A DNA stretch of 64,000 nucleotides from CAZXWN01 sp964644695 [NCBI: uncultured bacterium] (GTDB lineage Bacteria > UBP4 > UBA4092), in contig CAZXWN010000001.1 in assembly GCA_964644695.1 (NCBI GenBank), forward strand, positions 1-64,000, in the 5' to 3' direction. The position numbers were made by a program, and so were the translations under genes. Of this stretch, positions 25,342-33,930 are shown piece by piece; position 1 is the first letter of the stretch, and every line of letters begins with the position of its first letter. The notes beneath the pieces were generated by a model, which saw only the letters and a list, made by a program, of their open reading frames with translations, did not search any database and had not been told where the DNA came from.

Positions 25342-26496
25342 CTATCGGTCCACGTCACACAGAACGATATCTACACTCCCAAGAATCGCTACCAAGTCCG
25401 CTATCATGGTATTTTTACCTAATACGGGGATTACACTCAAATTACAGAAAGATGGAGACCGTAATCGCATTCGGTATGCCGTTTCTCCTCCATCACTGAT
25501 AATGTAATATCCGATTTCTCCGCGGGGCGATTCAGTGCGGGCAAATGCTTCACCTTTAGGGAGTTTCAATACCCGGGGCAGTTTTGCCTTTACAGGGCCT
25601 TCAGGGATTGATTTAAGCGCTTGCCGAATAATCTTCACGGACTCTTCCATTTCTCTGATTCTGACGATGTATCTGTCCCAACAATCTCCGACAGAACCTT
25701 TTTCGCCATGCCCCACAATGACATCAAAATCAAAACGATCGTATATGGAGTAGGGATCATCACGCCGTAAATCCCATTTCACACCGGAACCACGCAGGAA
25801 AGGACCACTGCAGCCATAATTGATGGCTAATTCAGGCGTTAATATGCCGATATTGGCGGTTCGGTTGATGAAAATAACATTTTCAGATAGAAGCTGATTG
25901 TATTCAGCAATTTTGGGGTCAAAATAACTTAAGAAATCTTCGACACCTTTGAGCCATCCATCGGGTGCATCCCAGGCGACTCCGCCGATTCTTACATAGT
26001 TGTATGTTAATCGGGCACCGCATAACTCATCAAACAAGTCTAAAATACGTTCTCGTTCACGGAAGCAATGGAGCAGGGGAGTGAATGCTCCCATATCCAG
26101 TCCAAATACACCCGTAACCAGCAAATGGCTGGCTATCCGGTTTAATTCGGCGACAATGACCCGGAGATAGTCAGCTCGTTCAGGAATTTCACATTGAAGG
26201 ATTTTCTCAACGGCGACGGCATAACCCAGATTATCGTTCATGGCTGCGCAGTAGTCTTTACGATCGGTATATGGGACAAAACCAGGCCAGGTAACATGTT
26301 CGCCCAGTTTTTCAGCGCATCGGTGCATATATCCAATAACAGGATCGACGGACCGGACTGTTTCACCGTCCACTTTCAGTTTGAGGCGCAGAACTCCGTG
26401 CGTTGACGGGTGCTGCGGACCCATATTAAGTTCCATTTCTTCAGTTTCGAAGTCTTCGTAATATTTGATAGCGTTTTGAATATCAATCTCAGCCAT
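25342..26496 (-). CDS. nuoD: NADH-quinone oxidoreductase subunit D
   Basis: The 49-kDa subunit forms much of the quinone-binding site. The 384-aa product has MGPQHPSTHGVLRLKL, YMHRCAEKLGEHVTW, GDCWDRYIVRIREMEES and the C-terminal ESPRGEIGYYI block, and ends in DLVAILGSVDIVLCDVDR as in typical NuoD. It follows nuoC by 12 bases with AAGGA before the ATG. nuoI follows after 19 bases; in the common order nuoE-F-G-H would lie between D and I, and they are absent here. Confidence 0.97.
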   Translation of the reverse strand: MAEIDIQNAIKYYEDFETEEMELNMGPQHPSTHGVLRLKLKVDGETVRSVDPVIGYMHRCAEKLGEHVTWPGFVPYTDRKDYCAAMNDNLGYAVAVEKILQCEIPERADYLRVIVAELNRIASHLLVTGVFGLDMGAFTPLLHCFRERERILDLFDELCGARLTYNYVRIGGVAWDAPDGWLKGVEDFLSYFDPKIAEYNQLLSENVIFINRTANIGILTPELAINYGCSGPFLRGSGVKWDLRRDDPYSIYDRFDFDVIVGHGEKGSVGDCWDRYIVRIREMEESVKIIRQALKSIPEGPVKAKLPRVLKLPKGEAFARTESPRGEIGYYIISDGGETAYRMRLRSPSFCNLSVIPVLGKNTMIADLVAILGSVDIVLCDVDR

Positions 26497-26508
26497 GATA
26501 GGTGTTCC

Positions 26509-26985
26509 TTAATTCCACTTCACGCCGTGGTATTCTTCGGGGAATTGGTAATCTTTCCGGAGGGGGTGTCCCTTCCAGTCATCGGGCAACAGGATCCTTC
26601 TCAAATCTGGATGTCCCACAAATACGATTCCAAATAAATCATAGGTTTCCCGTTCATGCCAGTTAGCGGCGCCATAAAGCGGGGTAATTGAAGGAACTTT
26701 AGGGGTTTCACGATCCAGATTTGTTTTTACGACCAGGCTGTGATGGTGTTTGATTGACGAAACATGATAAACCATTTCAATCCTGTTCTCAGCCAGCCAG
26801 TCAACACCCGTTAATAAATCCAGATAATCCATTTCCAAAGCAGGGTCGTTTTTCAGATAGGTAAAAATATCAGCAACTGAATCTGCCTGAACCACGACAT
26901 AGGGCTGGATAACTTCCAGATTTGATTCAATGATTTTATCGTTAAATTTATTCTGCAGAGTCTGGACGATTTCGTTTGGGGTCAT
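26509..26985 (-). CDS. nuoC: NADH-quinone oxidoreductase subunit C
   Basis: The 30-kDa peripheral-arm subunit. The 158-aa product has the family signature [28 protein letters not shown] followed by GHPLRKDY. Its start lies inside the nuoB coding region, a 38-base overlap; no later Met precedes the conserved fold, so the overlap appears real. The ribosome binding site is weak, consistent with coupling to nuoB translation. Confidence 0.95.
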   Translation of the reverse strand: MTPNEIVQTLQNKFNDKIIESNLEVIQPYVVVQADSVADIFTYLKNDPALEMDYLDLLTGVDWLAENRIEMVYHVSSIKHHHSLVVKTNLDRETPKVPSITPLYGAANWHERETYDLFGIVFVGHPDLRRILLPDDWKGHPLRKDYQFPEEYHGVKWN

Positions 26986-27535
26986 AAATCATACTCTCGC
27001 GTTTAGTTAATTCTTTACCTTGGATTTTTTCCTGAAGTTTAATCAGGCCTTCGAGTAACTGTTCTGGACGGGGAGGGCATCCGGGGATATAAACATCCAC
27101 CGGGACATATCGATCTACCCCTTTAACAACATGGTATCCATGAAGGGCGTAAGGTCCTCCATTGGTAGCACATCCACCCATGGCGATTACATATTTGGGG
27201 GCCGGCATTTGTTCATATAACCGTCGAACACGGTCTCCCATTTTAAAGGTGACCGTACCTGCCACAATCATCAAATCCGCCTGGCGGGGAGAAGAACGAA
27301 ATACTCCAGCACCAAATCGGTCAATATCAAATCTTCCGGCACCGGTGGCAATCATCTCAATCGCACAGCAGGCTAATCCAAACTGGAGCGGCCAGACTGA
27401 TGATGCTTTTGCCCAGTTAAAGACATCCGCAAATGTGGTGAGAATGATTTGATTAGCAATCCGCTGCCCGGGGAATTGAGGGGCCTCGGTTAATTCTTCA
27501 TTTTTAGTCGGGGTATCGTCTTGAGAACCGTTCAT
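26948..27535 (-). CDS. nuoB: NADH-quinone oxidoreductase subunit B
   Basis: NuoB binds cluster N2, the last electron carrier before quinone. All four ligand cysteines are present: the tandem Cys56-Cys57 in GLACCAIEM, Cys122 in MGGCATNGG and Cys153 in [10 protein letters not shown]. The 195-aa product has a variable N-terminal extension. It is the first gene of the cluster; no nuoA lies upstream, and a promoter of its own is visible at 27612-27640. Confidence 0.97.
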   Translation of the reverse strand: MNGSQDDTPTKNEELTEAPQFPGQRIANQIILTTFADVFNWAKASSVWPLQFGLACCAIEMIATGAGRFDIDRFGAGVFRSSPRQADLMIVAGTVTFKMGDRVRRLYEQMPAPKYVIAMGGCATNGGPYALHGYHVVKGVDRYVPVDVYIPGCPPRPEQLLEGLIKLQEKIQGKELTKRESMIYDPKRNRPDSAE

Positions 27536-27611
27536 GAGGACGCAACCTTCTTCAATTCAATCAGAAAAAAAGCTGGGCACACGAAGTCCCTGCTTTACTT
27601 TAATATATACT

Positions 27612-27640
27612 AGGATACCAGAGCACCGGGAAACCGTCAA
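27612..27640 (-). promoter_or_regulatory. Sigma-70-type promoter of nuoBCDI
   Basis: On the minus strand TTGACG (27640-27635), a 17-base spacer and TATCCT (27617-27612) form a good housekeeping promoter, about 77 bases before the nuoB ATG. It lies in the gap between marC and nuoB, so the cluster starts at nuoB. Confidence 0.7.
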
Positions 27641-27701
27641 TTTCAAGAAGCGAAAACGGTTTAATAATTATGCTGTAACTGCAATATTATCAGAACTATG
27701 A

Positions 27702-28358
27702 TTAGTGTAATCCATTTGCAAGTCCGGGGAAAAGGACTCGAGCACCGGAAGCGATGAATTCAATTGCCATGGCGGCCAGAACGAGACCCATGATACGCGT
27801 GGCAATGTTGAGTTCTGTTTTACCTAACCGACGGCCCATGTTGATGGCAAATCGATATATAACTAAAACGGTGAGAGATACCAGTACCATCATCAGGGAG
27901 AGCATCATCAGGTTTTCAGCACCTCTGTATTTGTCTGCCAGCACGATGGATAGAGTAATCGAGCCGGGACCGCACATCAGTGGAATCCCTAATGGAACCA
28001 CTCCAATGGCTTCACGGTCCAGAACTTCCTCCGCTTCGTCTGGAGTCTGGCGGGCCATGGATTGCCGGGCCTGTAACATCGAAATAGCCATCAAGAGGAT
28101 GAGAATACCACCGCCCACCCTGAAAGCCGGAATCCCAACTCCAAAAAACCATAACAGGTATTGACCCACCCAGGCAGAAACCAATAAGGTGATCCCAATG
28201 GTCAGGGTAGTGATATGAACTGTTTTCCGCTGTTGGGATTTTGTGTATTTCTCGGTAGCACCCAAAAATACAGGGATGATCCCTATGGGATTCAAAATTG
28301 AAATGATCCCGATATAGGCTTTTATAAAGTCCTGCCAGTTTGTTAATGAATCCTGCAT
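27702..28358 (-). CDS. MarC family integral membrane protein
   Basis: A 218-aa protein with six predicted membrane helices, of the MarC/YchE/YhgN family, whose function is unknown. Family marks are SILNPIGIIPVFLGAT near the start, FRVGGGILILLMAISML, and VPLGIPLMCGPGSI in the middle. A cytoplasmic loop of about 25 residues lies between helices 3 and 4. AGG precedes the ATG by seven bases. It lies 22 bases downstream of the GNAT gene, likely the same transcript. Confidence 0.92.
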   Translation of the reverse strand: MQDSLTNWQDFIKAYIGIISILNPIGIIPVFLGATEKYTKSQQRKTVHITTLTIGITLLVSAWVGQYLLWFFGVGIPAFRVGGGILILLMAISMLQARQSMARQTPDEAEEVLDREAIGVVPLGIPLMCGPGSITLSIVLADKYRGAENLMMLSLMMVLVSLTVLVIYRFAINMGRRLGKTELNIATRIMGLVLAAMAIEFIASGARVLFPGLANGLH

Positions 28359-28380
28359 ACTCTACCTGTCTGTAAAGGCG

Positions 28381-28884
28381 TTATTTCTGCGATGAATCGG
28401 GCCACTTATCATTGGCCAGAACAACGGATGTCTCAACCTGTCTTTCAGGAATAGACCAGTATTTTTTCAAGAGAAGATTCTTCTCCTCCGTAGATACTAA
28501 TCGGAATTCATGTTTCTGATAGAAAGAAATGGCCCAGCTGGCGTCCGACCATGTTCCAATCAAGATGGGTTTATCGGTCGTAGCGCATAAATGCTTCAGT
28601 AATTTACTTCCAATTCCTTTATTGCGGCTGACAGTGCGAACATAGGCATGCCGGATCAGATAAACATCTTCTTTGGGTTGAATTCCCATAACTCCAAGGA
28701 CTTCACCCTCTTCTTCATAACACCAGAAAAGAACTCCATCCATAATCTGCTGGCGCAATTCTGACTTCGGCATATAGGGTTCATGCCACCGGTCTGCAGG
28801 GATGACTCCCTTATAAGCCTGGGCAGCATCATTAATAATCTCAAATATGGTACTGAAATCAGATTCATAACATTGACGAATCAT
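28381..28884 (-). CDS. GNAT family N-acetyltransferase
   Basis: A 167-aa acyl-CoA-dependent acetyltransferase of unknown substrate. The core runs from MIRQCYESDFSTIFEII to the acetyl-CoA loop VSRNKGIGSKLLKHL (Q/RxxGxG/A type) and the C-terminal AISFYQKHEFRLVSTEEK. The longer frame from 28905 includes the ribosome binding site AAAGGG; the ATG at 28884 is the better start. Confidence 0.88.
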   Translation of the reverse strand: MIRQCYESDFSTIFEIINDAAQAYKGVIPADRWHEPYMPKSELRQQIMDGVLFWCYEEEGEVLGVMGIQPKEDVYLIRHAYVRTVSRNKGIGSKLLKHLCATTDKPILIGTWSDASWAISFYQKHEFRLVSTEEKNLLLKKYWSIPERQVETSVVLANDKWPDSSQK

Positions 28885-29028
28885 AAATATCCCTTTCAAA
28901 AGCAATCAAAACCACTTTGGAACCAAATTCATTATATCAAGGACTCAAGGCTTGCGGAATCAATCAGGTGGTGCCTATAATGGGAATAAGTTCCTGGGTG
29001 ATTGAAAAAAACTTCTGGAGGGTGTTCA

Positions 29029-29268
29029 ATGCCGCATGTGATTTGTGAGCCTTGTGTCAATATCAAAGACAAAGCCTGTGTCAATGTCTGTCCGGTGAAT
29101 TGTATCTACGATAAGGCTGAATGGAACCAACTCTTTATTCATCCCGATGAATGTGTGGATTGCACTTTATGTATAGAACCCTGTCCGGTAGATGCTATCT
29201 ATGCTCAGGATGATGTTCCTGAGAAATGGCAAGCCTATATTGCAAAGAATCAGGAAGCCTTTAAGTAA
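29029..29268 (+). CDS. 7Fe-type (3Fe-4S/4Fe-4S) ferredoxin
   Basis: A 79-aa soluble electron carrier. Nine cysteines are seen; the spacing Cys9-x7-Cys17-x3-Cys21-x3-Cys25 then Cys42-x2-Cys45-x2-Cys48-x3-Cys52 is that of FdxA-type seven-iron ferredoxins, where the first motif lacks the second Cys of a 4Fe cluster. The HPDECVDC and ECPVDAI-like (PCPVDAI) segments are typical. An extra Cys6 precedes Cys9. GGAGGG lies 7 bases before the ATG at 29029; an upstream ATG would add nine residues. Monocistronic on the plus strand. Confidence 0.93.
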   Translation: MPHVICEPCVNIKDKACVNVCPVNCIYDKAEWNQLFIHPDECVDCTLCIEPCPVDAIYAQDDVPEKWQAYIAKNQEAFK

Positions 29269-29293
29269 AGATTTTTAAGGTTTTATGTGACGA

Positions 29294-30229
29294 TTAGGGC
29301 TGATACCGAGAACCTTGACAGGTTCCTCGATGTTCAAACTCCAGACATATTTTGTCCAAAACCTGAGCCTTCATTAAACCCCATCGTGGGGCCAGACAGT
29401 GTTCTCCATATAATTCTCCAATAAACCGATGGATCACCATGTCTGGAGGCAGTAACTCCAGGAAATCACACACCAGGTGGATGTATTCTTCTGCCTCCAT
29501 TAACAGGATATTTCCTTCCCGCCATTGTTTTTCCATGACAGTATTGGGAGCGATATAGAGATGATGTATCTTACACGCCTTTACTTTTAACTGTGCCAGG
29601 AGTTTAGCCATATCCAGGATATCTTCCCGGGTATCTCCCGGTAATCCGAGGATGGTATGAATGCACACATCCAGTCCATATTCGTGGGTCAGATGAACGG
29701 CATCCATGAATTCCTGAAATGTGTTTTTACGATTGATGGATTCCAGCGTGGAATCTTTCATGGATTCTAGTCCATACTCTACGAGGACATAATAATCCCG
29801 GTCTTTATAACTTCGAATCAACTCTAATTTTTCCCGGTCGATACAGTCAGGACGGGTCCCAATGGAAATTCCGATGACTTCTGGAAAGGTGAGAGCTCTA
29901 TCGTACAAGTCTTTCAAATGACTGACTGGGGCGTATGTGTTGGAGTAGGCCTGAAAATAGACGATGAATTTTTTTGCTTTCCGTTTCAGACGGTAATACT
30001 CAATCCCTTTGGCGATTTGTTCTTCAATGGGGATTCCACCCAGACGAGCGCCTGGACTGAAAGAGATATTGTCACAATAGGTACAGCCTCCATATCCACG
30101 AGATCCGTCCCGATTAGGACAGGTGAATCCGGCATCAATGGGAATCTTATAGATTTTATCCGGGAAGGAGTCCTTCAAATACTGATTAAAAGTATAGAAG
30201 TAAGGCCGTTCTGTTTTTATATCCATCAT
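29294..30229 (-). CDS. TIGR01212-type radical SAM protein (YhcC-like)
   Basis: A radical SAM enzyme of the YhcC/TIGR01212 family, function not established. The cluster-binding motif has the family's unusual spacing, Cys-x11-Cys-x2-Cys (CPNRDGSRGYGGCTYC, with Cys36, 48 and 51 when counted from the second of two adjacent ATGs). QAYSNTYAPV, SIGTRPDC, VEYGLESM and HTILGLPGDTRED follow in family order. The longer frame from 30310 would run into the PfpI gene, so I start at the ATG-ATG pair at 30229/30226 (about 311 aa). Confidence 0.92.
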   Translation of the reverse strand: MMDIKTERPYFYTFNQYLKDSFPDKIYKIPIDAGFTCPNRDGSRGYGGCTYCDNISFSPGARLGGIPIEEQIAKGIEYYRLKRKAKKFIVYFQAYSNTYAPVSHLKDLYDRALTFPEVIGISIGTRPDCIDREKLELIRSYKDRDYYVLVEYGLESMKDSTLESINRKNTFQEFMDAVHLTHEYGLDVCIHTILGLPGDTREDILDMAKLLAQLKVKACKIHHLYIAPNTVMEKQWREGNILLMEAEEYIHLVCDFLELLPPDMVIHRFIGELYGEHCLAPRWGLMKAQVLDKICLEFEHRGTCQGSRYQP

Positions 30230-30254
30230 TTTCTTGATTGGTTTTGGGAATTTG

Positions 30255-30782
30255 TCAGGACTGGCTGGCCAGTGCTTTGATTGTTTCCGCCATGAAAGCC
30301 GGGAGGTCATCCGGACAGCGGGAAGTAATCAGATTCCCATCCACACAGACTTCCATATCTACATACGTGGCTCCGGCATTGATAATGTCATCTTTTACTG
30401 CAAAAAAGCAGGTTGCTGTTTTATTTTTCAAGAGGTTGGTTGAGCAGAGAACCCAGGCCCCGTGACAAATGGAAGAAATGACTTTTCCCTGATCACCCAT
30501 ATCCTGGACTAACTGGTTCACTTCCGGGAAGCGGCGGAGAATATCGGGAGCATAACCGCCGGGAATAATCACACAATCCAGTTCGGAGGCTTTCACTTCA
30601 TGAATGGATTTATCAACAGGACATTCATATCCATGTTTACTTTTATAGACGGGTTTTGTTCCGGTACCGACACGCCAGACAGTGGCTCCGGCTTCTTTCA
30701 AGCGGAAATACGGATACCAAACTTCCTGGTCTTGATAGATATCTTCGACCAATATCGCGATTTTTTTACCTTGTAAATTCAT
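30255..30782 (-). CDS. DJ-1/PfpI family protein
   Basis: A 175-aa class I glutamine amidotransferase-like protein. The nucleophile elbow is SSICHGAW with Cys106-His107, and an acidic residue in the first loop (EDIYQDQE) is in the place of the conserved Glu. VIIPGGYAPDILR is the family signature. Members include proteases, deglycases and chaperones; the activity cannot be told from sequence. GGAGG lies 7 bases before the ATG. The radical SAM gene follows after about 25 bases. Confidence 0.92.
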   Translation of the reverse strand: MNLQGKKIAILVEDIYQDQEVWYPYFRLKEAGATVWRVGTGTKPVYKSKHGYECPVDKSIHEVKASELDCVIIPGGYAPDILRRFPEVNQLVQDMGDQGKVISSICHGAWVLCSTNLLKNKTATCFFAVKDDIINAGATYVDMEVCVDGNLITSRCPDDLPAFMAETIKALASQS

Positions 30783-30860
30783 GGGGCAACCTCCGTCTGA
30801 AAGTAGTGTCTTCTTACTATTTTAATATAACCTGATTGCCCCCCTGATTATATAGGGATA

Positions 30861-30911
30861 AAACGAACCACCCACGGACTTGCTCCGAGCTGCTCCGTGG
30901 AGGGTTCGTTT
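30861..30911. repeat. Dispersed palindromic element, copy 2
   Basis: The most symmetric copy: outer arms AAACGAACC and GGTTCGTTT, inner arms CCACGGA and TCCGTGG, and a GCTCCGAGC core. It can fold into a long hairpin of about 15 bp with two mismatches. It lies in the 283-bp gap between divergent pfpI and dsrE-like genes. Confidence 0.85.
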
Positions 30912-30972
30912 GTTGAATTTACCATAGTTAGAGATAACTCTATTCAAGTCAAAGGGTTGATTTGTTTTTTGG

Positions 30973-31001
30973 TTTACAGAGTGGGGTTGTGGTCTTATAA
31001 T
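30973..31001 (+). promoter_or_regulatory. Sigma-70-type promoter of the DsrE-like gene
   Basis: TTTACA (30973-30978), a 17-base spacer and a perfect TATAAT (30996-31001) lie 65 bases before the gene start. Confidence 0.75.
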
Positions 31002-31065
31002 CAAGAAAGGATAGGACTGAGTGAATAATTGCAGGTGCGTTTATAAATATGTGGCGAGGTGATGG

Positions 31066-31416
31066 ATGATGAAAAAGACTCTGTTTGCAGTAACTAAACC
31101 CTGGCTGGGTACAGTTGAAGAGAAAGATAGAGAGTTTGCTGTCCTCGCATTGGAAAAATTCTTTCACAACCTTGAATCTGAACCTGTCAAACCCTATGCC
31201 GTCTGTTTCTATACGGAAGGTGTCAAAGCCTGTTGTGAAGGTTCGCCTTTCTTTGAAGCATTGGAAGCCCTTGATAAAAAGGGAGTGAAAATCCTCGTTG
31301 CCCAAATCAGTCTTGATTACTATCATCTCCGGAGTAAAGTTGTTGTGGGGAATGTTGTAGATATGAACGATATTGTCGGGATGATGATGATTGTTGACCA
31401 GGTAATCACGGTATAA
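31066..31416 (+). CDS. DsrE-like small protein
   Basis: A 116-aa protein with the alternating strand/helix pattern of the DsrE/DsrF/YchN fold. KKTLFAVTKPWLGT forms the first strand-loop, YAVCFYTEGVKACCEGSP the second with a Cys56-Cys57 pair where DsrE proteins carry their sulphur-handling cysteine, and VKILVAQISLDYY the third. Involvement in sulphur relay is possible but not shown. GAGG precedes two adjacent ATGs at 31066 and 31069. It has its own promoter and terminator, so it is monocistronic. Confidence 0.75.
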   Translation: MMKKTLFAVTKPWLGTVEEKDREFAVLALEKFFHNLESEPVKPYAVCFYTEGVKACCEGSPFFEALEALDKKGVKILVAQISLDYYHLRSKVVVGNVVDMNDIVGMMMIVDQVITV

Positions 31417-31434
31417 TTTTTAATAGAACTTTCG

Positions 31435-31470
31435 AATGAAAGAAGGTTCGTCCTTCTTTCATTTTTTATT
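31435..31470 (+). terminator. Rho-independent terminator of the DsrE-like gene
   Basis: A perfect 12-bp stem, AATGAAAGAAGG (31435-31446) and CCTTCTTTCATT (31452-31463), with a TTCGT loop and a TTTTATTTT tail. Confidence 0.93.
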
Positions 31471-31486
31471 TTAAGGTGGAACTGAC

Positions 31487-32329
31487 ATGTCGGAACTTCA
31501 CAAATTCACCATGGGTCATAGTCCGGATGCGGATGATGCATTCATGGCATATCCCATTATTAAGGGATATGTCGATACGTATGGATTCGAGATTGAAGAG
31601 GTGATGGCAGACATCCAGACTCTGAACCAATGGGCGCAGGAAGAACGACTGGATGTGACGGCTTTGTCAGCCTATGGATACGGATGGGTCAGTGACCGGT
31701 ATGACCTGGTACCTTATGGGGCCAGTGTGGGGAGGATGTACGGGCCAATTGTTGTGGCTCCCCAACCACAGGGTTATAACTATTTAAAAACCTGTCGGAT
31801 CGCTGTTCCGGGTGAACAGACTACGGCTTTCCTGATCCTTAAATTAATGTTGGGTGATTTTGATTACTCTATTGTGAATTTTCAGGAAATCCCTGAGCGG
31901 GTCCAGAAAGGTGAATTTGGGGCGGGTCTTGTCATTCATGAAGGCCAGTTGACCTTTAGTGATTATGGCTTGGTTAAAGTGGCGGATATGGGGGAATGGT
32001 GGTACGAAACAACGGCATTACCCTTACCATTAGGGGTGAATGCTATCCGCAAGAGCCTGCCTCTTGAAACCAAAAAACTCCTGGCGTGTATCCTTCGGGA
32101 TGGTGTTCAATGGGCACTGGACCACAGGGGAGAGTCGATACAGTATGCCAGCCAGTTCTCAGGTTCCGTAGATGAAAAACGATTGAATCGGTTTATCGAA
32201 ATGTATGTCAATCAGGATTCCAGGGATTGGGGCTCAGAATTGGAACGGGCCATAAATCTTCTTTTCAAGCTGGCCAAAGAAAAAGCTCTCTTGCCTTCAA
32301 CCGCTGAAGTAAATCTCATCCGGGGATGA
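31487..32329 (+). CDS. MqnA/MqnD/SBP-family protein, possibly 1,4-dihydroxy-6-naphthoate synthase-like
   Basis: A 280-aa protein with the periplasmic-binding-protein type II fold used by futalosine-pathway menaquinone enzymes MqnA and MqnD. The start MGHSPDADDAFMAYPI is related to the SPCPNDTF motif of MqnD but not the same. VTALSAYGYGWVSDRYDLVPYGASVG, CRIAVPGEQTTAFLILKL and GAGLVIHEGQLTF follow the family order. No signal peptide is present, arguing for an enzyme and not a transport binding protein. Other mqn genes are not in the window, so the assignment to menaquinone synthesis is tentative. Confidence 0.8.
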   Translation: MSELHKFTMGHSPDADDAFMAYPIIKGYVDTYGFEIEEVMADIQTLNQWAQEERLDVTALSAYGYGWVSDRYDLVPYGASVGRMYGPIVVAPQPQGYNYLKTCRIAVPGEQTTAFLILKLMLGDFDYSIVNFQEIPERVQKGEFGAGLVIHEGQLTFSDYGLVKVADMGEWWYETTALPLPLGVNAIRKSLPLETKKLLACILRDGVQWALDHRGESIQYASQFSGSVDEKRLNRFIEMYVNQDSRDWGSELERAINLLFKLAKEKALLPSTAEVNLIRG

Positions 32330-32440
32330 TTTTTCCATAACCTTCATTCTCTCTTCGTTTCACCTTCGTTTTAACAGCCGATATTGTTAGTCATGTCAAG
32401 GTATTGTCTGAATTAATGAGGGATTTTGCAGAGGGATAAG

Positions 32441-33859
32441 TTATTTCTTCTGATAATGGATGACTCGAATGGGGAAAGGTTGTTCCTGATAGAAAGTTGT
32501 ATTTGCCGAATAGTGAGATGTTAGCCATGCTTCCGCAGGATTGACAGGATTGTAACTTCCATCTTCAACCCAGAACAGCCAAACCTCAGATGATGCTCCG
32601 ATTTTATCAATCAAATCCAATTTTGTGATATTTCCAGTCTGGATCCCACGAATTGGAATCTTCTCTCCAAGGTGATATTTCAAAACTGTATCATGGTAAT
32701 GGGGATAGACACAAATGGGGGTAATGTCGTTTGATTTCCGATCCATGGAAGAAATGGCTTTTATCCAGGGCGTTTTCTGTGGGGTACTGAATTGATAGAA
32801 GAGGCTGACTCCCGATAATATCAGAACTATAAATCCCAGTATCGTCAGCCATCGGGATGAATCCAAATATCGCCATCCCACACAGGTCCCGCTAATCAAC
32901 AAGGGCAGAGATAAGAGTGTGTATCGATTAGTGAAATAGAGTGGTTTATACAAAATGGATACGGCAGCCAGTAATATTAGGGGAGCACTAAGAAGAATCA
33001 GAATGGCCCATTTTTTATTTTTGAGCAGTAGAAAGAATCCCGTTCCACAGAGAATCCCCCACAGGCCGTATTGAATCCAGAATACCATTAAAGGTTGTGT
33101 GTTATTAAATAATCCCAGTGTGAATATTTTGAACGTGTCCACCAACATCTTCATCGAAAATGAGGGTATCCATTCCAGACCATCAGCTGGAATTCGGGAG
33201 AGGAAATAAATCCATGGGAGCGTAAACAAAAGAATCCCCCCCTGACAGGTAATCAGGGGCAGCCAGGGCTTCTTATCTTTTATGGATATTGTCCATAACC
33301 ACCCGACCAATCCGGCAATCCCCACCCAGAAGACACCCAGGACTTGGACATAGATGCAAAGAACAGAGGATAACATATATAAAAAACAGTCAGATTTTCT
33401 GGAAGACTGAATTAGTCTCGACAATGAATGGAGGGAAGCCAGATACAGGAAAATCCAAAGTGTGTATCCTCGTGCTTCCTGAGAGTAATATATTAATAAG
33501 GGAGACACTGCAGCCCATAAACCGGCCCACCGGCCCGTTGTTTCATCCGACCAAAGGACAGTTAGCCGATAGATCAACCATACGGACATCAGTCCAAAGA
33601 GCAAAGGCAGGATCCTTACATGACCCGGAGTTGTTCCTCCTGTTACCCAGATACGATATAAGATATGGTCCTGTATGAAATAGCGGAGATGAAGGCCTGC
33701 CCCAATTTGAGACCAGACTTCTTGAAGGGGCTGGGTTGCACGGGTAAGGGTGTATATTTCATCCAACCAGAAATCTTCCCGGCCTAAATGAAAAGCCCGG
33801 GTAAGGGTTGCGATAACCAACAGGGAAAATCCGTATATCCATTTATTTAATTTATTCAT
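32441..33859 (-). CDS. GT39/ArnT-like membrane glycosyltransferase
   Basis: A 472-aa protein with about ten predicted membrane helices. The first periplasmic loop has the WLDEIYT motif (Asp33-Glu34), matching the acidic pair that GT-C transferases of the PMT/ArnT (GT39/GT83) type use for catalysis with polyprenyl-phosphate sugars. The C-terminal 100 residues form a soluble periplasmic domain. Acceptor and sugar are unknown. It converges with the mqn-like gene and diverges from the C1-type peptidase gene, about 70 bases away. Confidence 0.8.
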   Translation of the reverse strand: MNKLNKWIYGFSLLVIATLTRAFHLGREDFWLDEIYTLTRATQPLQEVWSQIGAGLHLRYFIQDHILYRIWVTGGTTPGHVRILPLLFGLMSVWLIYRLTVLWSDETTGRWAGLWAAVSPLLIYYSQEARGYTLWIFLYLASLHSLSRLIQSSRKSDCFLYMLSSVLCIYVQVLGVFWVGIAGLVGWLWTISIKDKKPWLPLITCQGGILLFTLPWIYFLSRIPADGLEWIPSFSMKMLVDTFKIFTLGLFNNTQPLMVFWIQYGLWGILCGTGFFLLLKNKKWAILILLSAPLILLAAVSILYKPLYFTNRYTLLSLPLLISGTCVGWRYLDSSRWLTILGFIVLILSGVSLFYQFSTPQKTPWIKAISSMDRKSNDITPICVYPHYHDTVLKYHLGEKIPIRGIQTGNITKLDLIDKIGASSEVWLFWVEDGSYNPVNPAEAWLTSHYSANTTFYQEQPFPIRVIHYQKK

Positions 33860-33930
33860 CAGTTCAGATAGGATAAACCATGATTTATAATCATGCCAAG
33901 TGTTACTTGTTTATGGGAGGGTCAGATATT

